64,000 nt of DNA from Paracoccus marcusii (GCF_028621715.1 NZ_CP117466.1:2244501-2308500), one strand, 5' to 3'. Shown: positions 52,905-63,341, numbered from the stretch's first letter. The notes: generated by a model not told the origin, from the letters alone. Made by a program: numbers and translations.

Positions 52905-54350
52905 ATGGTCTCTCGTGTCATTCCGGTCGATGACTTCGACCTCGTGATCTTTGGCGCCACGGGCGATCTGGCCCATCGCAAGATCCTGCCCGGTCTCTAC
53001 CGGCGCTTCAAGGCGGGACAGTTCCCGGCCACCAGCCAGATCATCGGCGCCGCGCGCACCGACCAGGACGACGACGCCTTCCGCGCCGAGGCGTCCAAGG
53101 CCATCTGCGAATTCGCGGGCGCCAAGGCGGACGACCCGCAGCTGGCCGAGTTTCTGGGCTTGCTGGGCTATGTCTCCATCGATGCCAAGGGCGAGGGCGG
53201 CTGGCAGGCGCTGAAGGACCGGATGCGCAAGGGCGCGGTCCATGCGTTCTATTTCTCGGTCGCGCCGGCGCTGTTCGGCGACATCGCGGAGCGTCTGGCG
53301 GGCCACGGCATCGCCGATGACGACAGCCGCATCGTGGTCGAAAAGCCGTTCGGCCGCGACCTGGCCAGCGCCAAGGCGCTGAACGCCACGCTGGCGCAGC
53401 ATTTCAACGAACAGCAGATCTATCGGATCGACCATTACCTGGGCAAGGAAACCGTCCAGAACCTGATGGCGGTGCGCTTCGCCAACGTGCTGTTCGAGCC
53501 GCTGTGGAATGCGCAGTATGTCGACCACGTCCAGATCACCGTGGCCGAGACCGTGGGCGTGGCCGGACGCGGCAGCTATTACGACAAGTCCGGCGCGATC
53601 CGGGACATGGTCCAGAACCACATGATGCAGCTTCTGTGCCTGATCGCGATGGAGCCGCCCTATCACTTCGACCCCGACGCCGTGCGCGACGAAAAGCTGA
53701 AGGTGATCCGCGCGCTGGAGCCGTTGGAGCCCGCCGACATCGTCCGCGGTCAGTATCAGGGCGAGGGCAGCGACTATCTGACCGACGCCGAGAACCCCGA
53801 TTCGCGCACCGAAAGCTATGTCGCGATGAAGGTTCGGATTTCCAACTGGCGCTGGCAGGGCACACCCTTCTATCTGCGCACCGGAAAGAAGCTGCGCGCG
53901 CGGACCAGCGAGATCGCGATCACCTTCAAGGAACCGCCGCATTCGATCTTCGACGACAGCGGCCATCCCAAGGCCAACGAGCTGGTCATCCGCCTGCAGC
54001 CGAACGAGGGCATGAACCTCAAGGTGATGATCAAGGAGCCGGGGCCGGGCGGCATGCGCCTGGTGCAGGTGCCGCTGGACATGTCCTTTGCCGATGCCCT
54101 AGGGCCGGAGGGCGCGGACATGCCCGACGCCTACGAGCGGCTGATCATGGACGTGATCCGCGGCAACCAGACGCTGTTCATGCGCGGTGACGAGGTCGAG
54201 GCGGCCTGGGCCTGGACCGACCCGATCATCAAGTCCTGGGAGGAGGGCAAGCGCCGGCCCGAACCCTATGACAGCGGATCCTCGGGGCCCGAGGAGGCGT
54301 TGCGCCTGATGCACCGCGACAACCGTCGCTGGAGGGAGATCAGGGCATGA
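52905..54350 (+). CDS. zwf: Glucose-6-phosphate 1-dehydrogenase
   Basis: A 481-residue Zwf that oxidises glucose 6-phosphate to 6-phosphogluconolactone with NADP or NAD. The cofactor motif GATGDLAHRK is at about residues 17-26 and the substrate-binding RIDHYLGKE at about 175-183, followed by KSGAIRDMVQNHMMQLLCL. Start at 52905 with AGGAGGA at 52894-52900. First gene of zwf-pgl-pgi; its stop overlaps pgl (ATGA). Confidence 0.96.
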   Translation: MVSRVIPVDDFDLVIFGATGDLAHRKILPGLYRRFKAGQFPATSQIIGAARTDQDDDAFRAEASKAICEFAGAKADDPQLAEFLGLLGYVSIDAKGEGGWQALKDRMRKGAVHAFYFSVAPALFGDIAERLAGHGIADDDSRIVVEKPFGRDLASAKALNATLAQHFNEQQIYRIDHYLGKETVQNLMAVRFANVLFEPLWNAQYVDHVQITVAETVGVAGRGSYYDKSGAIRDMVQNHMMQLLCLIAMEPPYHFDPDAVRDEKLKVIRALEPLEPADIVRGQYQGEGSDYLTDAENPDSRTESYVAMKVRISNWRWQGTPFYLRTGKKLRARTSEIAITFKEPPHSIFDDSGHPKANELVIRLQPNEGMNLKVMIKEPGPGGMRLVQVPLDMSFADALGPEGADMPDAYERLIMDVIRGNQTLFMRGDEVEAAWAWTDPIIKSWEEGKRRPEPYDSGSSGPEEALRLMHRDNRRWREIRA

Positions 54351-55024
54351 GCATGGATTTCAAGGAATACCCCGACCGCGAGATGCTGGCCCTGTCGGTC
54401 GCGGACCGCATCGCCTCGCAGCTGGCGCAGCATCTGCGTGGCAATGACCGCGCCACGCTGTGCGTGCCGGGCGGCACCTCTCCGGCGCCCGTGTTCGAGA
54501 CGCTGTCGGGCACCGATCTGGACTGGTCCCGCGTCACCGTCGTCCTGGGCGACGAACGGTGGGTGGACGGCGATCACAAGCGGTCGAACTCTCGCCTGTT
54601 GCGGCGCCACCTGCTCAAGGACAAGGCGGCCGCGGCCGAGTATATCGACCTCTATACCGGCGACGCCTCGCCCGATCTGGCGACCGATGGCCTGGCAGAG
54701 CGGCTGGCGCCGACGCTGCCGTTGACGGTGGTGCTGCTGGGCATGGGCAACGACATGCACACCGCCAGCCTGTTCCCCGGCGCCGATCACCTGGAGGCCG
54801 CGATGGCCGCAGGCGCGCCTCCCGTCATGGCCATCCGCGCCGATGGCGCCGAGGAGCCGCGCATCACCCTGACGCGACCGGTTCTGGCCGACGCGCTGAA
54901 CATCCACGTCCTGATCATGGGCCCCGAAAAGCGCGAAGCGCTGGAGCGCGCGCAGAAGTCGGACCCGATGCAGGCGCCGATCCGCGCCTTTCTTGACCAG
55001 GCCACCGTCCACTGGGCCGAATGA
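54347..55024 (+). CDS. pgl: 6-Phosphogluconolactonase
   Basis: A 225-residue Pgl of the glucosamine-6-phosphate-isomerase-like fold. It hydrolyses the lactone made by Zwf. Typical parts: VPGGTSPAPVFETLSGTDL, WSRVTVVLGDERWV and GMGNDMHTASLFPGADHLE. Coupled to zwf by ATGA overlap and 9 bp before pgi. Length is normal for the bacterial enzyme. Confidence 0.92.
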   Translation: MSMDFKEYPDREMLALSVADRIASQLAQHLRGNDRATLCVPGGTSPAPVFETLSGTDLDWSRVTVVLGDERWVDGDHKRSNSRLLRRHLLKDKAAAAEYIDLYTGDASPDLATDGLAERLAPTLPLTVVLLGMGNDMHTASLFPGADHLEAAMAAGAPPVMAIRADGAEEPRITLTRPVLADALNIHVLIMGPEKREALERAQKSDPMQAPIRAFLDQATVHWAE

Positions 55025-55033
55025 GGAACTGAC

Positions 55034-56632
55034 ATGACCGCACTTTGGAACCGCCTCAAGGATCATCGCAAGGCCCAGGGGTCGGGCCGGATCGAGGCGC
55101 TGTTCGACGCCGACCGCGCCGCCGATTACCGGGTGCAGGCGGACGGACTGACCTTCGACTATTCCAAGACGATGATCGACGCGGGCGCGCGCGATCTGCT
55201 GCTGGAACTGGCGGCCCCCGTGGCGGCCCGCCGCGACGCGATGTTCGCGGGCGAGAAGATCAACGAGACCGAAGGCCGCGCCGTCCTGCACACCGCGCTG
55301 CGCAACCTGCAGGGCAGCGTCACCGTCGACGGCCAGGACGTCATGCCCGCGGTGCGCGAGACGCATCAGCGCATGAGCCGCTTTGCGACCCAGGTCCGCG
55401 ACGGCGGATTTGCGGGGCAGGGCGGTCGCATCACCGACGTGGTCAATATCGGCATCGGCGGGTCGGACCTTGGCCCGGCCATGGCGGTGCTGGCGCTGGC
55501 GCCCTATCACGACGGGCCGCGCACGCATTTCGTCAGCAACGTGGACGGTGCCGACATCGCCGACACGTTGAAGGGGCTGGACCCTGCGACCACGCTGGTG
55601 ATCGTCGCCTCCAAGACCTTCACCACCATCGAGACGATGACCAATGCCCAGACTGCCCGCGACTGGATGGCCGCCTCGGTCACCGATCCGGGCGCGCAGT
55701 TCGTGGCCTTGTCCACTGCCGCCGCCAAGGCCGCCGATTTCGGCATCGCCGAAGACCGTGTCTTCGGCTTCGAGGATTGGGTCGGCGGGCGCTATTCCGT
55801 CTGGGGCCCGATCGGGCTGTCCCTGATGCTGGCCGTGGGGCCGCAGGCGTTCGACCAGTTCCTGGCCGGCGGCGCGGCGATGGACGCGCATTTCCGCACG
55901 GCCGAACCGGCGCAGAACCTGCCGGTGATGCTGGCCCTGACGGGCATCTGGCATCACCAGATCTGCGGTTATCCGACCCGCGCGGTGCTGCCCTATGACA
56001 ACCGCCTGATGCGGCTGCCCGCCTATCTGCAGCAACTGGAGATGGAATCGAACGGCAAGCGCGTGGCGATGGATGGCAGCGATCTGGAGGTCGTGTCGGG
56101 CCCCGTCGTCTGGGGCGAACCCGGCACGAACGGCCAGCACGCCTTCTATCAGCTGATCCACCAAGGCACGATGCCAGTCCCCTGCGAGTTCATCCTGGCG
56201 GCGCGCGGGCACGAGCCGGACTTGGCGCATCACCACATCCTGCTGGCCGCGAACTGCCTGGCGCAGTCCGAGGCGCTGATGCGGGGACGGTCGCTGGACG
56301 AGGCGCGCGCCCTGATGCAGGCCAAGGGCCTTGAGGGCGCCGAACTGGACCGTCAGGCCCGCCATCGCGTGTTCCCCGGCAACCGGCCCTCGACCACGCT
56401 GCTGATGGAGCAGCTGACCCCGTTCGCCTTGGGCCAGATCGTCGCGCTGTACGAACAGCGCGTCTTTGTCGAGGGCGTGATCCTGGGCATCAACAGCTTT
56501 GATCAGTGGGGGGTCGAGCTGGGCAAGGAACTGGCCCTCAAGGTCGAACCGCTGCTGAAGGGAGAGGCCGCGCCCGGCCACGACCCCTCGACCGAGGCGC
56601 TGGCGGGGCTGATCCGGCAGATGCGCGGCTGA
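55034..56632 (+). CDS. pgi: Glucose-6-phosphate isomerase
   Basis: A 532-residue Pgi interconverting glucose 6-phosphate and fructose 6-phosphate. Motifs: [57 protein letters not shown] and the C-terminal [20 protein letters not shown] with [13 protein letters not shown]. Last gene of the zwf operon; a canonical terminator follows 24 bp downstream. Confidence 0.95.
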   Translation: MTALWNRLKDHRKAQGSGRIEALFDADRAADYRVQADGLTFDYSKTMIDAGARDLLLELAAPVAARRDAMFAGEKINETEGRAVLHTALRNLQGSVTVDGQDVMPAVRETHQRMSRFATQVRDGGFAGQGGRITDVVNIGIGGSDLGPAMAVLALAPYHDGPRTHFVSNVDGADIADTLKGLDPATTLVIVASKTFTTIETMTNAQTARDWMAASVTDPGAQFVALSTAAAKAADFGIAEDRVFGFEDWVGGRYSVWGPIGLSLMLAVGPQAFDQFLAGGAAMDAHFRTAEPAQNLPVMLALTGIWHHQICGYPTRAVLPYDNRLMRLPAYLQQLEMESNGKRVAMDGSDLEVVSGPVVWGEPGTNGQHAFYQLIHQGTMPVPCEFILAARGHEPDLAHHHILLAANCLAQSEALMRGRSLDEARALMQAKGLEGAELDRQARHRVFPGNRPSTTLLMEQLTPFALGQIVALYEQRVFVEGVILGINSFDQWGVELGKELALKVEPLLKGEAAPGHDPSTEALAGLIRQMRG

Positions 56633-56656
56633 CGCGCGCCCGAACCGTGGGACATC

Positions 56657-56689
56657 AAAGCCGCCCCGATCCGTCGGGGCGGCTTTTCC
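56657..56689 (+). terminator. Intrinsic terminator after pgi
   Basis: Perfect 13-bp stem AAAGCCGCCCCGA (56657-56669) / TCGGGGCGGCTTT (56674-56686) with loop TCCG, ending in TTTTCCTT. Confidence 0.9.
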
Positions 56690-56739
56690 TTGGCGCCGCA
56701 AGCGGGTAGGGTCCGCCCGGCACAGCGAAAGGTCGGATC

Positions 56740-57747
56740 ATGGCGTTCTTTACCAAACTGCGAGAGCGGCTGACGCGGTCCTCCTCCAAGATCGGGGCGG
56801 GGCTGGACGATATCGTCGGAGAGACCGCGACGGCTCCCGTCGCCCCCGCCGCGGCGCCCGAACCGTCGGGGCTGGTCGGGCGTCTGTTCGGCCGTGCCGA
56901 GGCGCAGGTCGAGGAGCCCCGCCGCGCCCTGGACGACGAGATGCTGGAGGAGCTGGAGGACATGCTGGTCCAGGCCGACCTGGGCGTCGAGACGGCCCTG
57001 CGCGTCACAGCCAACATCGCCGAGGGGCGCATGGGCCGGCGCATCTCCTCGACCGAGCTCAAACAGCTTCTGGCGACCGAGATCGGGCGCATCATGGCCC
57101 CGGTCGCGCGCCCCCTGCCGATCTATCCGAAAAAGCCGCAGGTTGTGCTAGTCGTAGGCGTCAACGGCGCGGGCAAGACGACCACCATCGGCAAGCTGGC
57201 CAGCCAGTTCCGCGCCGCGGGCAAGTCGGTGGTGATCGCCGCGGGCGACACGTTCCGCGCCGCGGCGGTCGAACAGCTGCAGGTCTGGGGCCAGCGGGCC
57301 GGCGTGCCGGTGATGGTCGCGCCGCAGGGCAGCGACCCGGCCAGCCTGGCATGGGACGCGATGGTCCGGGCCGAGGCCGATGGCGCCGACCTGCTGATGA
57401 TCGACACCGCCGGCCGCCTGCAGAACCGCCAGGACCTGATGGAGGAGCTGGCCAAGATCGTCCGCGTGATCCGCAAGAAGGACCCCGACGCGCCGCACAA
57501 CACCCTGCTGGTGCTGGACGCCACCACCGGCCAGAACGCCCTGAGCCAGGTCGAGACGTTTCGCAAGCTGGCCAATATCTCGGGGCTGGTGATGACCAAG
57601 CTGGACGGCACGGCGCGCGGCGGCGTGCTGGTGGCCTTGGCCGACCGCTTCGGCCTGCCGATCCACGCGATCGGCGTCGGCGAACAGATCGACGACCTGG
57701 ACGCCTTCGATGCGGACGAATTCGCCCGCGCCCTGGTCGGTCTCTAG
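56740..57747 (+). CDS. ftsY: Signal recognition particle receptor FtsY
   Basis: A 335-residue GTPase that docks ribosome-SRP complexes at the inner membrane. A short acidic/alanine-rich N-terminal A-domain (to about residue 70) precedes the NG domain: G1 GVNGAGKTTTIGKLA (about 141-155), DTFRAAAVEQLQVW, G3 DTAGR (about 221), G4 TKLDGTARGG (about 287), and GVGEQIDDLDAFDADEFARA at the end. Its TAG stop shares bases with the TAG of the convergent Hint gene (CTAG). Confidence 0.95.
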   Translation: MAFFTKLRERLTRSSSKIGAGLDDIVGETATAPVAPAAAPEPSGLVGRLFGRAEAQVEEPRRALDDEMLEELEDMLVQADLGVETALRVTANIAEGRMGRRISSTELKQLLATEIGRIMAPVARPLPIYPKKPQVVLVVGVNGAGKTTTIGKLASQFRAAGKSVVIAAGDTFRAAAVEQLQVWGQRAGVPVMVAPQGSDPASLAWDAMVRAEADGADLLMIDTAGRLQNRQDLMEELAKIVRVIRKKDPDAPHNTLLVLDATTGQNALSQVETFRKLANISGLVMTKLDGTARGGVLVALADRFGLPIHAIGVGEQIDDLDAFDADEFARALVGL

Positions 57748-58856
57748 GCGTCCAGCAGCGCCTTGCGGTTGCGGTCGTGCCGCTGCACCAGGCGCCGGGC
57801 ATGGCGACCCGACAGCAACGGCCGTGCGGGCGTCAGCGCGCGTCCCGCCGTCAGCTGCCTGATCCGCCGGGCGTTCTGCGCCCCAAGGGCGCGCAGGGCG
57901 ACGGGACCGGGCAGCAGGCTTTCCGCCCATGCGCCCTCGGCCACCAGTACCTGATGATCGGCCAGCAGCACGTGCCAATAGGTGATGTCGCAACGCTCGC
58001 CCTGCACCGTGATGCCCGGAAGGCCCACCAGATGACGCGCCGCGACCAGAACCTCCGCCTCGCCGGTCATGCGCTCGGCGATGGGAGAGCGGATCAGCAG
58101 GCGGTGCTGGGGCGACACGACCAGATCGCGCCGGGGCTGGCCGGGGCCCAGGGCATGGGCCGCGATCCGGATCGGTCGCTGGTCGGGACGCTGGTCCAGA
58201 TCGCGCGCCTGCATCCGGCGATGACCGATCCACAGGACCGGCTGATAGCCGTGGTCCATCGTCCGCAAAAGCGTGCCGGGACGCAGGTCCTGAACCCTGC
58301 ACGGCCCGGATGCCGTCTGGATCAGCGTGTCCTGCGCGAAACAGGCCGACGCCGTGGGGGCAGGCCAGGGCTGGGCGTCGTCACCCGGCCCGAAGCTGCG
58401 AACGCCCGCATAGGTATAGCGCGCCCCGGGGTCGAAGACCGGCTCGATCCCGTTGTCATCGGGAATGGGGAAGATCAGAAGCGACTGGCGGGCCCCGAAT
58501 TCGGTCCCGGCGCCATAATGCTCGTAGCTGCGCGGATACATGACGACATAGCTGTCTTTCGCATCAGAGGTGATGATCGAGGCGACGAAATTCGACATCT
58601 GCGTTCCCGCAGGGGTGATCTTTGCATTGTCCCCATGACCAAAGACCGCGTCATGGACCAGAAGCTGGTCCGTCTCATCGTATGTATAGGTGCCGCTGCG
58701 GAACGCGTCGTCGTCATCGCTGATCACGATCGTGCTGAGGACCGGGTCGTTCATCACGATCGGCGCGCCGTTCGACCACGGGGCGTCGGCCAGCAAGCCG
58801 ATGCCGCCTGCCGGGATGACATTGCTGATCGTCAGGACCGTGATCGTGTGTTCCAT
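57744..58856 (-). CDS. Hint (hedgehog/intein) domain protein
   Basis: A 370-residue protein with an N-terminal beta-rich region of unknown type and a C-terminal Hint domain from about residue 185: SACFAQDTLIQTASGPCRVQ, then DLRPGTLLRT, LVVSPQHRLLIRSP and ITYWHVLLADHQVLVAEGA. The cysteine at the start of the Hint region and the His residues fit self-cleaving Hint modules. Rhodobacterales carry many such proteins, thought to be secreted; there is no classical N-terminal signal. Start at 58856 (MEHTITVL) is preceded by AAGGG. A CtrA-type box lies about 80 bp upstream, so cell-cycle or motility-linked expression is likely (inference). Confidence 0.82.
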   Translation of the reverse strand: MEHTITVLTISNVIPAGGIGLLADAPWSNGAPIVMNDPVLSTIVISDDDDAFRSGTYTYDETDQLLVHDAVFGHGDNAKITPAGTQMSNFVASIITSDAKDSYVVMYPRSYEHYGAGTEFGARQSLLIFPIPDDNGIEPVFDPGARYTYAGVRSFGPGDDAQPWPAPTASACFAQDTLIQTASGPCRVQDLRPGTLLRTMDHGYQPVLWIGHRRMQARDLDQRPDQRPIRIAAHALGPGQPRRDLVVSPQHRLLIRSPIAERMTGEAEVLVAARHLVGLPGITVQGERCDITYWHVLLADHQVLVAEGAWAESLLPGPVALRALGAQNARRIRQLTAGRALTPARPLLSGRHARRLVQRHDRNRKALLDA

Positions 58857-58933
58857 GGAAAACCCTTGTGCTGCCGGTCGAACGAACCCGGCAGTCACAT
58901 GTCACCGGGCAGTACCGGACCCTAGGGCGACAA

Positions 58934-58951
58934 TGGTTAACGCTTGGTTAA
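58934..58951 (-). promoter_or_regulatory. CtrA-type box upstream of the Hint gene
   Basis: TTAA-N7-TTAA at 58937-58951 with a full TTAACCAT on the - strand (58941-58934 region). A third TTAA follows at 58967-58970. It sits 78-95 bp upstream of the Hint start and is the textbook spacing of CtrA sites in alphaproteobacteria. Confidence 0.65.
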
Positions 58952-58983
58952 CCGATTTAGGAAAAGTTAACGTTTTCCGCAGG

Positions 58984-59964
58984 TCAGGCCGGGATCGACG
59001 CCGAGGTGCCGCGTTCGCGATAGGGCGTGCTGCCATATTGCGCACGATAGCATTTCGAGAAATGCGACGGGCTGGAAAACCCGGACGCCAGGGCGATCTC
59101 GATGATCGACATCTCGGTCTGCATCAGCAGGTTGCGGGCGCGGGAAAGCCGGGTTTCCATGTAGTACCGCTTGGGGCTGCGGTTCAGATAGCGGCGGAAC
59201 AGGCGTTCCAGCTGCCGGGTGGACATGCCCGCATCCAGCGCCAGTTGGGCGGGGCTGACCGGGTCCTCCAGGTTCGCCTCCATCCGTGCGATGACGGCGG
59301 CTAGGCGCGGATGGCGCACGCCGATGCGGGTGGGGATCGACAGGCGCTGGCTGTCCTGGTCGGTTCGGATCGCGGTGTGCAGCATCTGGTCGGCCACGTC
59401 CGCGGCCAGCGCGTCCCCCTGCGCCAGCGCGATCAGGTGCAGCATCAGGTCGATCGAACTGGTCCCGCCCGCCGCGGTCAGCCGGTTGCCGTCATGGACG
59501 AAGACCGACCGGAACAGGTCGACCTCGGGGAAGGCCTCGGCCAGGCCGTCGTGGTTCTCCCAGTGGATGGTGGCCTTGCGGCCGTCCAGCAACCCGGCCT
59601 CGGCCAGGATCCAGGTGCCGGTGCAGACCGCCCCCATCGCCGCCCCGCCGCGCGCCTGCCGGCGCAGCCAGGCCAGCACCGGGCGCGTCGCCTCGCGCGC
59701 GATGTCGGTGCCGCCGCAGACGATCACGACCTCGTCCCGGCCGGGCGGGGGGGCGTCAAGGTCCAGCCCGCCGTCCAGCATCACCCGCGTCCCGTTCGAG
59801 CACGTCGCCACGTCGCCCCGCGGCCCGACCAGGCGCCAGTCGAACAGCGTCTGCCCCGACGCGCGGTTGGCCAGACGCAGGGGCTCGATCGCGGCCGTGA
59901 AGGGCAGCATGGTGAATCGATCCAGCAACAGGAAGGTGAAGCGTCGCGGTTTTTCGGATGGCAT
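58984..59964 (-). CDS. GlxA-family AraC-type regulator with DJ-1/PfpI domain
   Basis: A 326-residue protein: residues about 1-190 form a class I glutamine-amidotransferase-like (DJ-1/PfpI) sensor ([40 protein letters not shown] with the pseudo-nucleophile cysteine), and residues about 220-320 form an AraC double helix-turn-helix ([40 protein letters not shown]). GlxA-type regulators commonly control use of choline-, carnitine- or arginine-derived compounds in relatives. It is divergent from the DAHP synthase gene and has no catabolic neighbour here, so its target is unknown. Confidence 0.85.
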   Translation of the reverse strand: MPSEKPRRFTFLLLDRFTMLPFTAAIEPLRLANRASGQTLFDWRLVGPRGDVATCSNGTRVMLDGGLDLDAPPPGRDEVVIVCGGTDIAREATRPVLAWLRRQARGGAAMGAVCTGTWILAEAGLLDGRKATIHWENHDGLAEAFPEVDLFRSVFVHDGNRLTAAGGTSSIDLMLHLIALAQGDALAADVADQMLHTAIRTDQDSQRLSIPTRIGVRHPRLAAVIARMEANLEDPVSPAQLALDAGMSTRQLERLFRRYLNRSPKRYYMETRLSRARNLLMQTEMSIIEIALASGFSSPSHFSKCYRAQYGSTPYRERGTSASIPA

Positions 59965-60112
59965 GGGGGCTATCTTTGCATGCGGTTGCGCCCCGCACCC
60001 AAACAGCCTTTTGACGCCACGGCAAGGGGGCTTTCCGGAGGGCCGCGGCAGACCCTTTTCCTGCCGACTGTTAGCGTTTATACCGACGCGACATTTTCAA
60101 GGAGCGCAGGAC

Positions 60113-61519
60113 ATGACGCAGCAGACCCGCAAGACCGCCACCCAGGATTGGGACAAGGCCGGCTGGCGCGCCTATCCGCGCGTCCAGATGCCCGACTATA
60201 CCGATCCCGCCGCGCTGGCGGGGGTAGAGTCGCAGCTGCGCCGCTATCCCCCGCTGGTCTTTGCCGGAGAGGCGCGCCGCCTGCGCGCCCAGCTGGCGGA
60301 TGCCGCCGCGGGCCGGGCCTTCCTGCTGCAGGGCGGTGACTGCGCCGAAAGCTTCAGCGAATTCAGCGCCGACAACCTGCGCGACACCTTCAAGGTGCTG
60401 CTGCAGATGGCCGTGGTGCTGACCTGGGGCGCGCAGATGCCCGTGATCAAGGTCGGGCGCATGGCGGGCCAGTTCGCCAAGCCGCGCAGCGCCCCGACCG
60501 AGGTGATGGACGGGGTGGAGCTGCCCAGCTATCGCGGCGACATCATCAACGGGTTCGATTTCACCCCCGAGGCCCGCATTCCCGACCCGACGCGGATGCT
60601 GGCGGCCTATACCCAGGCGGCGGCGTCGCTGAACCTGCTGCGCGCCTTCTCGACCGGCGGTTTCGCGGACATGCACCGCGTGCAAAGCTGGATCGCCGAC
60701 TTCGTGGGCGGCCCCGAGGCCGCGCGGTACCGCGACATCGCCGGCCGCATCGGCGACGCGATGGCCTTCATGCAGGCGGCGGGCGTCAATTCCGACACCG
60801 CACATCAGCTGTCCAAGGTCGATTTCTACACCAGCCACGAGGCGCTGCTGCTGGAGTACGAGGAGGCCCTGGCCCGCATCGACAGCACCACCGGCCTGCC
60901 GGTGGCGGGGTCGGGCCACATGATCTGGATCGGCGACCGCACCCGTCAGCCCGATGGCGCGCATGTCGAGTTCTGCCGCGGCGTGCAGAACCCGATCGGC
61001 CTGAAATGCGGCCCGACGACCACGGCGGACAACCTCAAGGTGCTGATGGCCAAGCTGAACCCCGCCAACGAGGCCGGGCGCCTGACGCTTATTGCACGCT
61101 TTGGTGCGGGCAAGGTGGGCGACCACCTGCCGCGCCTGATCCGCGCGGTGCAGGACGAGGGCGCGAACGTCGTCTGGTCCTGCGATCCGATGCACGGCAA
61201 CGTCATCAAGTCGTCGACCGGCTACAAGACGCGCGCCTTCGATTCGATCCTGCGCGAGGTCCGCGAATTCTTCGGCGTCCACAAGGCCGAGGGCACGATC
61301 CCCGGCGGCGTGCATTTCGAGATGACCGGCAAGGACGTGACCGAATGCACCGGCGGCGTGCGCGCCGTCACGGACGAGGATCTGTCGGACCGCTATCACA
61401 CTGCCTGCGATCCGCGCCTGAACGCCAGTCAGTCGCTGGAGCTGGCCTTCCTGGTCGCCGAGGAACTGCGCGCCCGGCGCGAGGACGCCGCGCCCGTGCG
61501 GACCGCCGCCAACATCTGA
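60113..61519 (+). CDS. Class II 3-deoxy-7-phosphoheptulonate synthase
   Basis: A 468-residue plant-type (class II) DAHP synthase, first enzyme of aromatic amino acid synthesis, condensing PEP and erythrose 4-phosphate. Family text: [80 protein letters not shown] and [20 protein letters not shown]. The ATG at 60113 is chosen over the open frame upstream because AAGGAG at 60099-60104 lies 8 bases before it and family N-termini begin just before [19 protein letters not shown] terminator follows. Confidence 0.94.
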   Translation: MTQQTRKTATQDWDKAGWRAYPRVQMPDYTDPAALAGVESQLRRYPPLVFAGEARRLRAQLADAAAGRAFLLQGGDCAESFSEFSADNLRDTFKVLLQMAVVLTWGAQMPVIKVGRMAGQFAKPRSAPTEVMDGVELPSYRGDIINGFDFTPEARIPDPTRMLAAYTQAAASLNLLRAFSTGGFADMHRVQSWIADFVGGPEAARYRDIAGRIGDAMAFMQAAGVNSDTAHQLSKVDFYTSHEALLLEYEEALARIDSTTGLPVAGSGHMIWIGDRTRQPDGAHVEFCRGVQNPIGLKCGPTTTADNLKVLMAKLNPANEAGRLTLIARFGAGKVGDHLPRLIRAVQDEGANVVWSCDPMHGNVIKSSTGYKTRAFDSILREVREFFGVHKAEGTIPGGVHFEMTGKDVTECTGGVRAVTDEDLSDRYHTACDPRLNASQSLELAFLVAEELRARREDAAPVRTAANI

Positions 61520-61526
61520 TCACGAC

Positions 61527-61553
61527 AGGGCCCCGCCGATGCGGGGCCTTTTC
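61527..61553 (+). terminator. Intrinsic terminator after DAHP synthase
   Basis: Stem GGCCCCGC (61529-61536) / GCGGGGCC (61541-61548) with loop CGAT, followed by TTTTC. It overlaps the 3' end of the convergent acyltransferase gene. Confidence 0.8.
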
Positions 61554-62421
61554 ATTTCCAGCGGCGGTGGACCCAGAACCACTGGTCCATGTGGCGCCGC
61601 ACCAGCATCTCCAGATCGTCGTTCAGCGCCTGCATCATCGCGCGGGAATCGCCATGCGCGATGGGCGCGCCGACATGGACCTTGAAGGACAGCCCGTCCG
61701 GCTGGCGGATGCCGCAGATCGGTACCAGCAGCGCGTCATAGCGGCGGGCCAGGTCCGCCGGCGTCAGCACCGTCCGCGTGGGCAGGTCGAAGAACCGCAG
61801 CTCCGCCCCCTCGCGGTCGAACTGATCGAAACCCAGGGCCAGCCAGCCGCCACCCTTGAGAAACCGCAGCATCGCCGCCAATCCGGCCCGGCCGCGCGGG
61901 AACAGCGGCTCGGCGATGGCGGTGATGGCGGGGACGTAATGGCGGTTGAACGCCTCGTTGTTCATGGGCCGGTACAGGGCACCGACCGGCCAACCGCGCG
62001 CGGCCAGCGCGGCCCGCATCGCGTCGTAATTGCCGAAATGCGCGCAGGCCAGGATCACCGGGCGATGGCTGTCCAGCGCCTCCTCCAGCGCGCCAAGGCC
62101 GGGGCCCTGCAGCGGATCGGCCGTGCGGATGCGGTCCGTGAACTCGTCGGCGGAATAGATCTCGGCCACCGACCGGCCGGCATTGTCGGGAACGGCGCGC
62201 ACCAGCGCCTCGATCTCTGCCGGGGACAGGTCGGGGCGGGCCAGCGCCAGGTTGTCGCGGATGCGCCTGCGCCAGCCGGCGATGGGCGCGATCATATGCG
62301 AAAACACCCAGCCCATCGCCGGGATGCGGCGCGAATAGGGCAGCAGGCGTGCCAGCCCCATGATTGCCACGAACGCGCCGTTGGCCAGCCGGTCGGTTAT
62401 CGTGGATCGGTCATCGCGCAT
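61552..62421 (-). CDS. LpxL/HtrB-type lipid A acyltransferase
   Basis: A 289-residue inner-membrane acyltransferase that adds a fatty acyl chain to lipid A. The catalytic H-x4-D motif is HFGNYD in VILACAHFGNYDAMRAALAA, with an N-terminal hydrophobic segment and GALYRPMNNEAFNRHY, FDQFDREGAELRFFDLP and the basic C-terminus (MDQWFWVHRRWK) typical of the family. Start ATG at 62421 overlaps the stop of the upstream EamA gene by TGATG; the long upstream frame belongs to that gene. Confidence 0.87.
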   Translation of the reverse strand: MRDDRSTITDRLANGAFVAIMGLARLLPYSRRIPAMGWVFSHMIAPIAGWRRRIRDNLALARPDLSPAEIEALVRAVPDNAGRSVAEIYSADEFTDRIRTADPLQGPGLGALEEALDSHRPVILACAHFGNYDAMRAALAARGWPVGALYRPMNNEAFNRHYVPAITAIAEPLFPRGRAGLAAMLRFLKGGGWLALGFDQFDREGAELRFFDLPTRTVLTPADLARRYDALLVPICGIRQPDGLSFKVHVGAPIAHGDSRAMMQALNDDLEMLVRRHMDQWFWVHRRWK

Positions 62422-63341
62422 CACGCCCCCTTGGCGGCCCGCGCCTCGCGCGACCAGACATACAGCCCCGCGGCCACGATAATGACCGCGCCGGTGACGG
62501 TCCAGACATCCGGAAGCTGCCCGAAGAAGACGAACCCCCACAGCCCGGCCCAGATCAGCCCCGTATAGCCGAAGGGCGCCAGCGTCCCCGCCTCGGCCGC
62601 GCTGAACGCCTTGACCAGCAGGTACTGGCTGACCGTGCCGAACACTGCCAGCGCGGCGAATGCCCACAGGTCGCCCGCGGCGATCGGCTGCCAGAACATC
62701 GGCACCACGATGCTGGAGGCGATGGTGCCGACGACGGCCGACCACAGTACCGAGGTCGCCACCGAATCGGTCCGCACGACGCGCGTCAGCAACGCCCCCG
62801 CGGCATAGGTGAAGGCCCCGGCCAGTGGCAGCAGCGCCGCAGGCTGGAATACGCCCAGTCCGGGACGGATGATCAGCAGCGCGCCGACCAGTGCCACCGC
62901 GATCCCCGCCAGCCGTCGTGGGCCGACCTTCTCACCCAGGAACAGGGCACCCCCAAGCGTGATCAGGACCGGGTTCAGGTCCATGATCGCCGTCGCCTCG
63001 GCCAACCCGATGTATTGCAGCGAGGTGAAGAACAGCCCGACCGAACCAAGCTGCATCATCGCCCGCGCGAACTGCATGCTCGGCTGGCGCGTGCGCAGCA
63101 AAGGCAGCATGGCCCCGCGAAAGATCAGCGCAAAGATCAGCAGGTTTCCGATGAACCGCGCCCAGATGACCTGCGCCGGATGATAGGTCAGCGTCAGGTG
63201 CTTGGCTGTCGCATCCATCAGCGTAAAACCCAGGATCGCCGCCAGCAGCAGCGCGATGCCCCGTGCCTGGTCCGATCCGGGCCGCCGCAATCCATCCCGC
63301 TCCCGACCCATCAGCGCGAATGCGCGCGCCAGGACGCGCAT
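62421..63341 (-). CDS. EamA/DMT-family transporter
   Basis: A 306-residue membrane protein with ten predicted helices in two EamA repeats (first: IALLLAAILGFTLMDATAKH; second: LLPLAGAFTYAAGALLTRVV). The family exports or imports small metabolites; the substrate is unknown. An internal ATG 10 codons in (MGRERD) is an alternative start. It is coupled to the LpxL-type gene by a TGATG overlap. Confidence 0.82.
   Translation of the reverse strand: MRVLARAFALMGRERDGLRRPGSDQARGIALLLAAILGFTLMDATAKHLTLTYHPAQVIWARFIGNLLIFALIFRGAMLPLLRTRQPSMQFARAMMQLGSVGLFFTSLQYIGLAEATAIMDLNPVLITLGGALFLGEKVGPRRLAGIAVALVGALLIIRPGLGVFQPAALLPLAGAFTYAAGALLTRVVRTDSVATSVLWSAVVGTIASSIVVPMFWQPIAAGDLWAFAALAVFGTVSQYLLVKAFSAAEAGTLAPFGYTGLIWAGLWGFVFFGQLPDVWTVTGAVIIVAAGLYVWSREARAAKGA

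Noticed and set aside
54266-56701. 811-codon open frame on the - strand across pgl and pgi
   Set aside because: Antisense shadow caused by third-position GC; no recognisable domain and it covers two well identified genes and the terminator.
60068-60084. TGTTAGCGTTTATA upstream of DAHP synthase as a third copy of the edd/zwf operator
   Set aside because: Only the first half matches; the right half-site TAAC is missing, so it is not symmetric.
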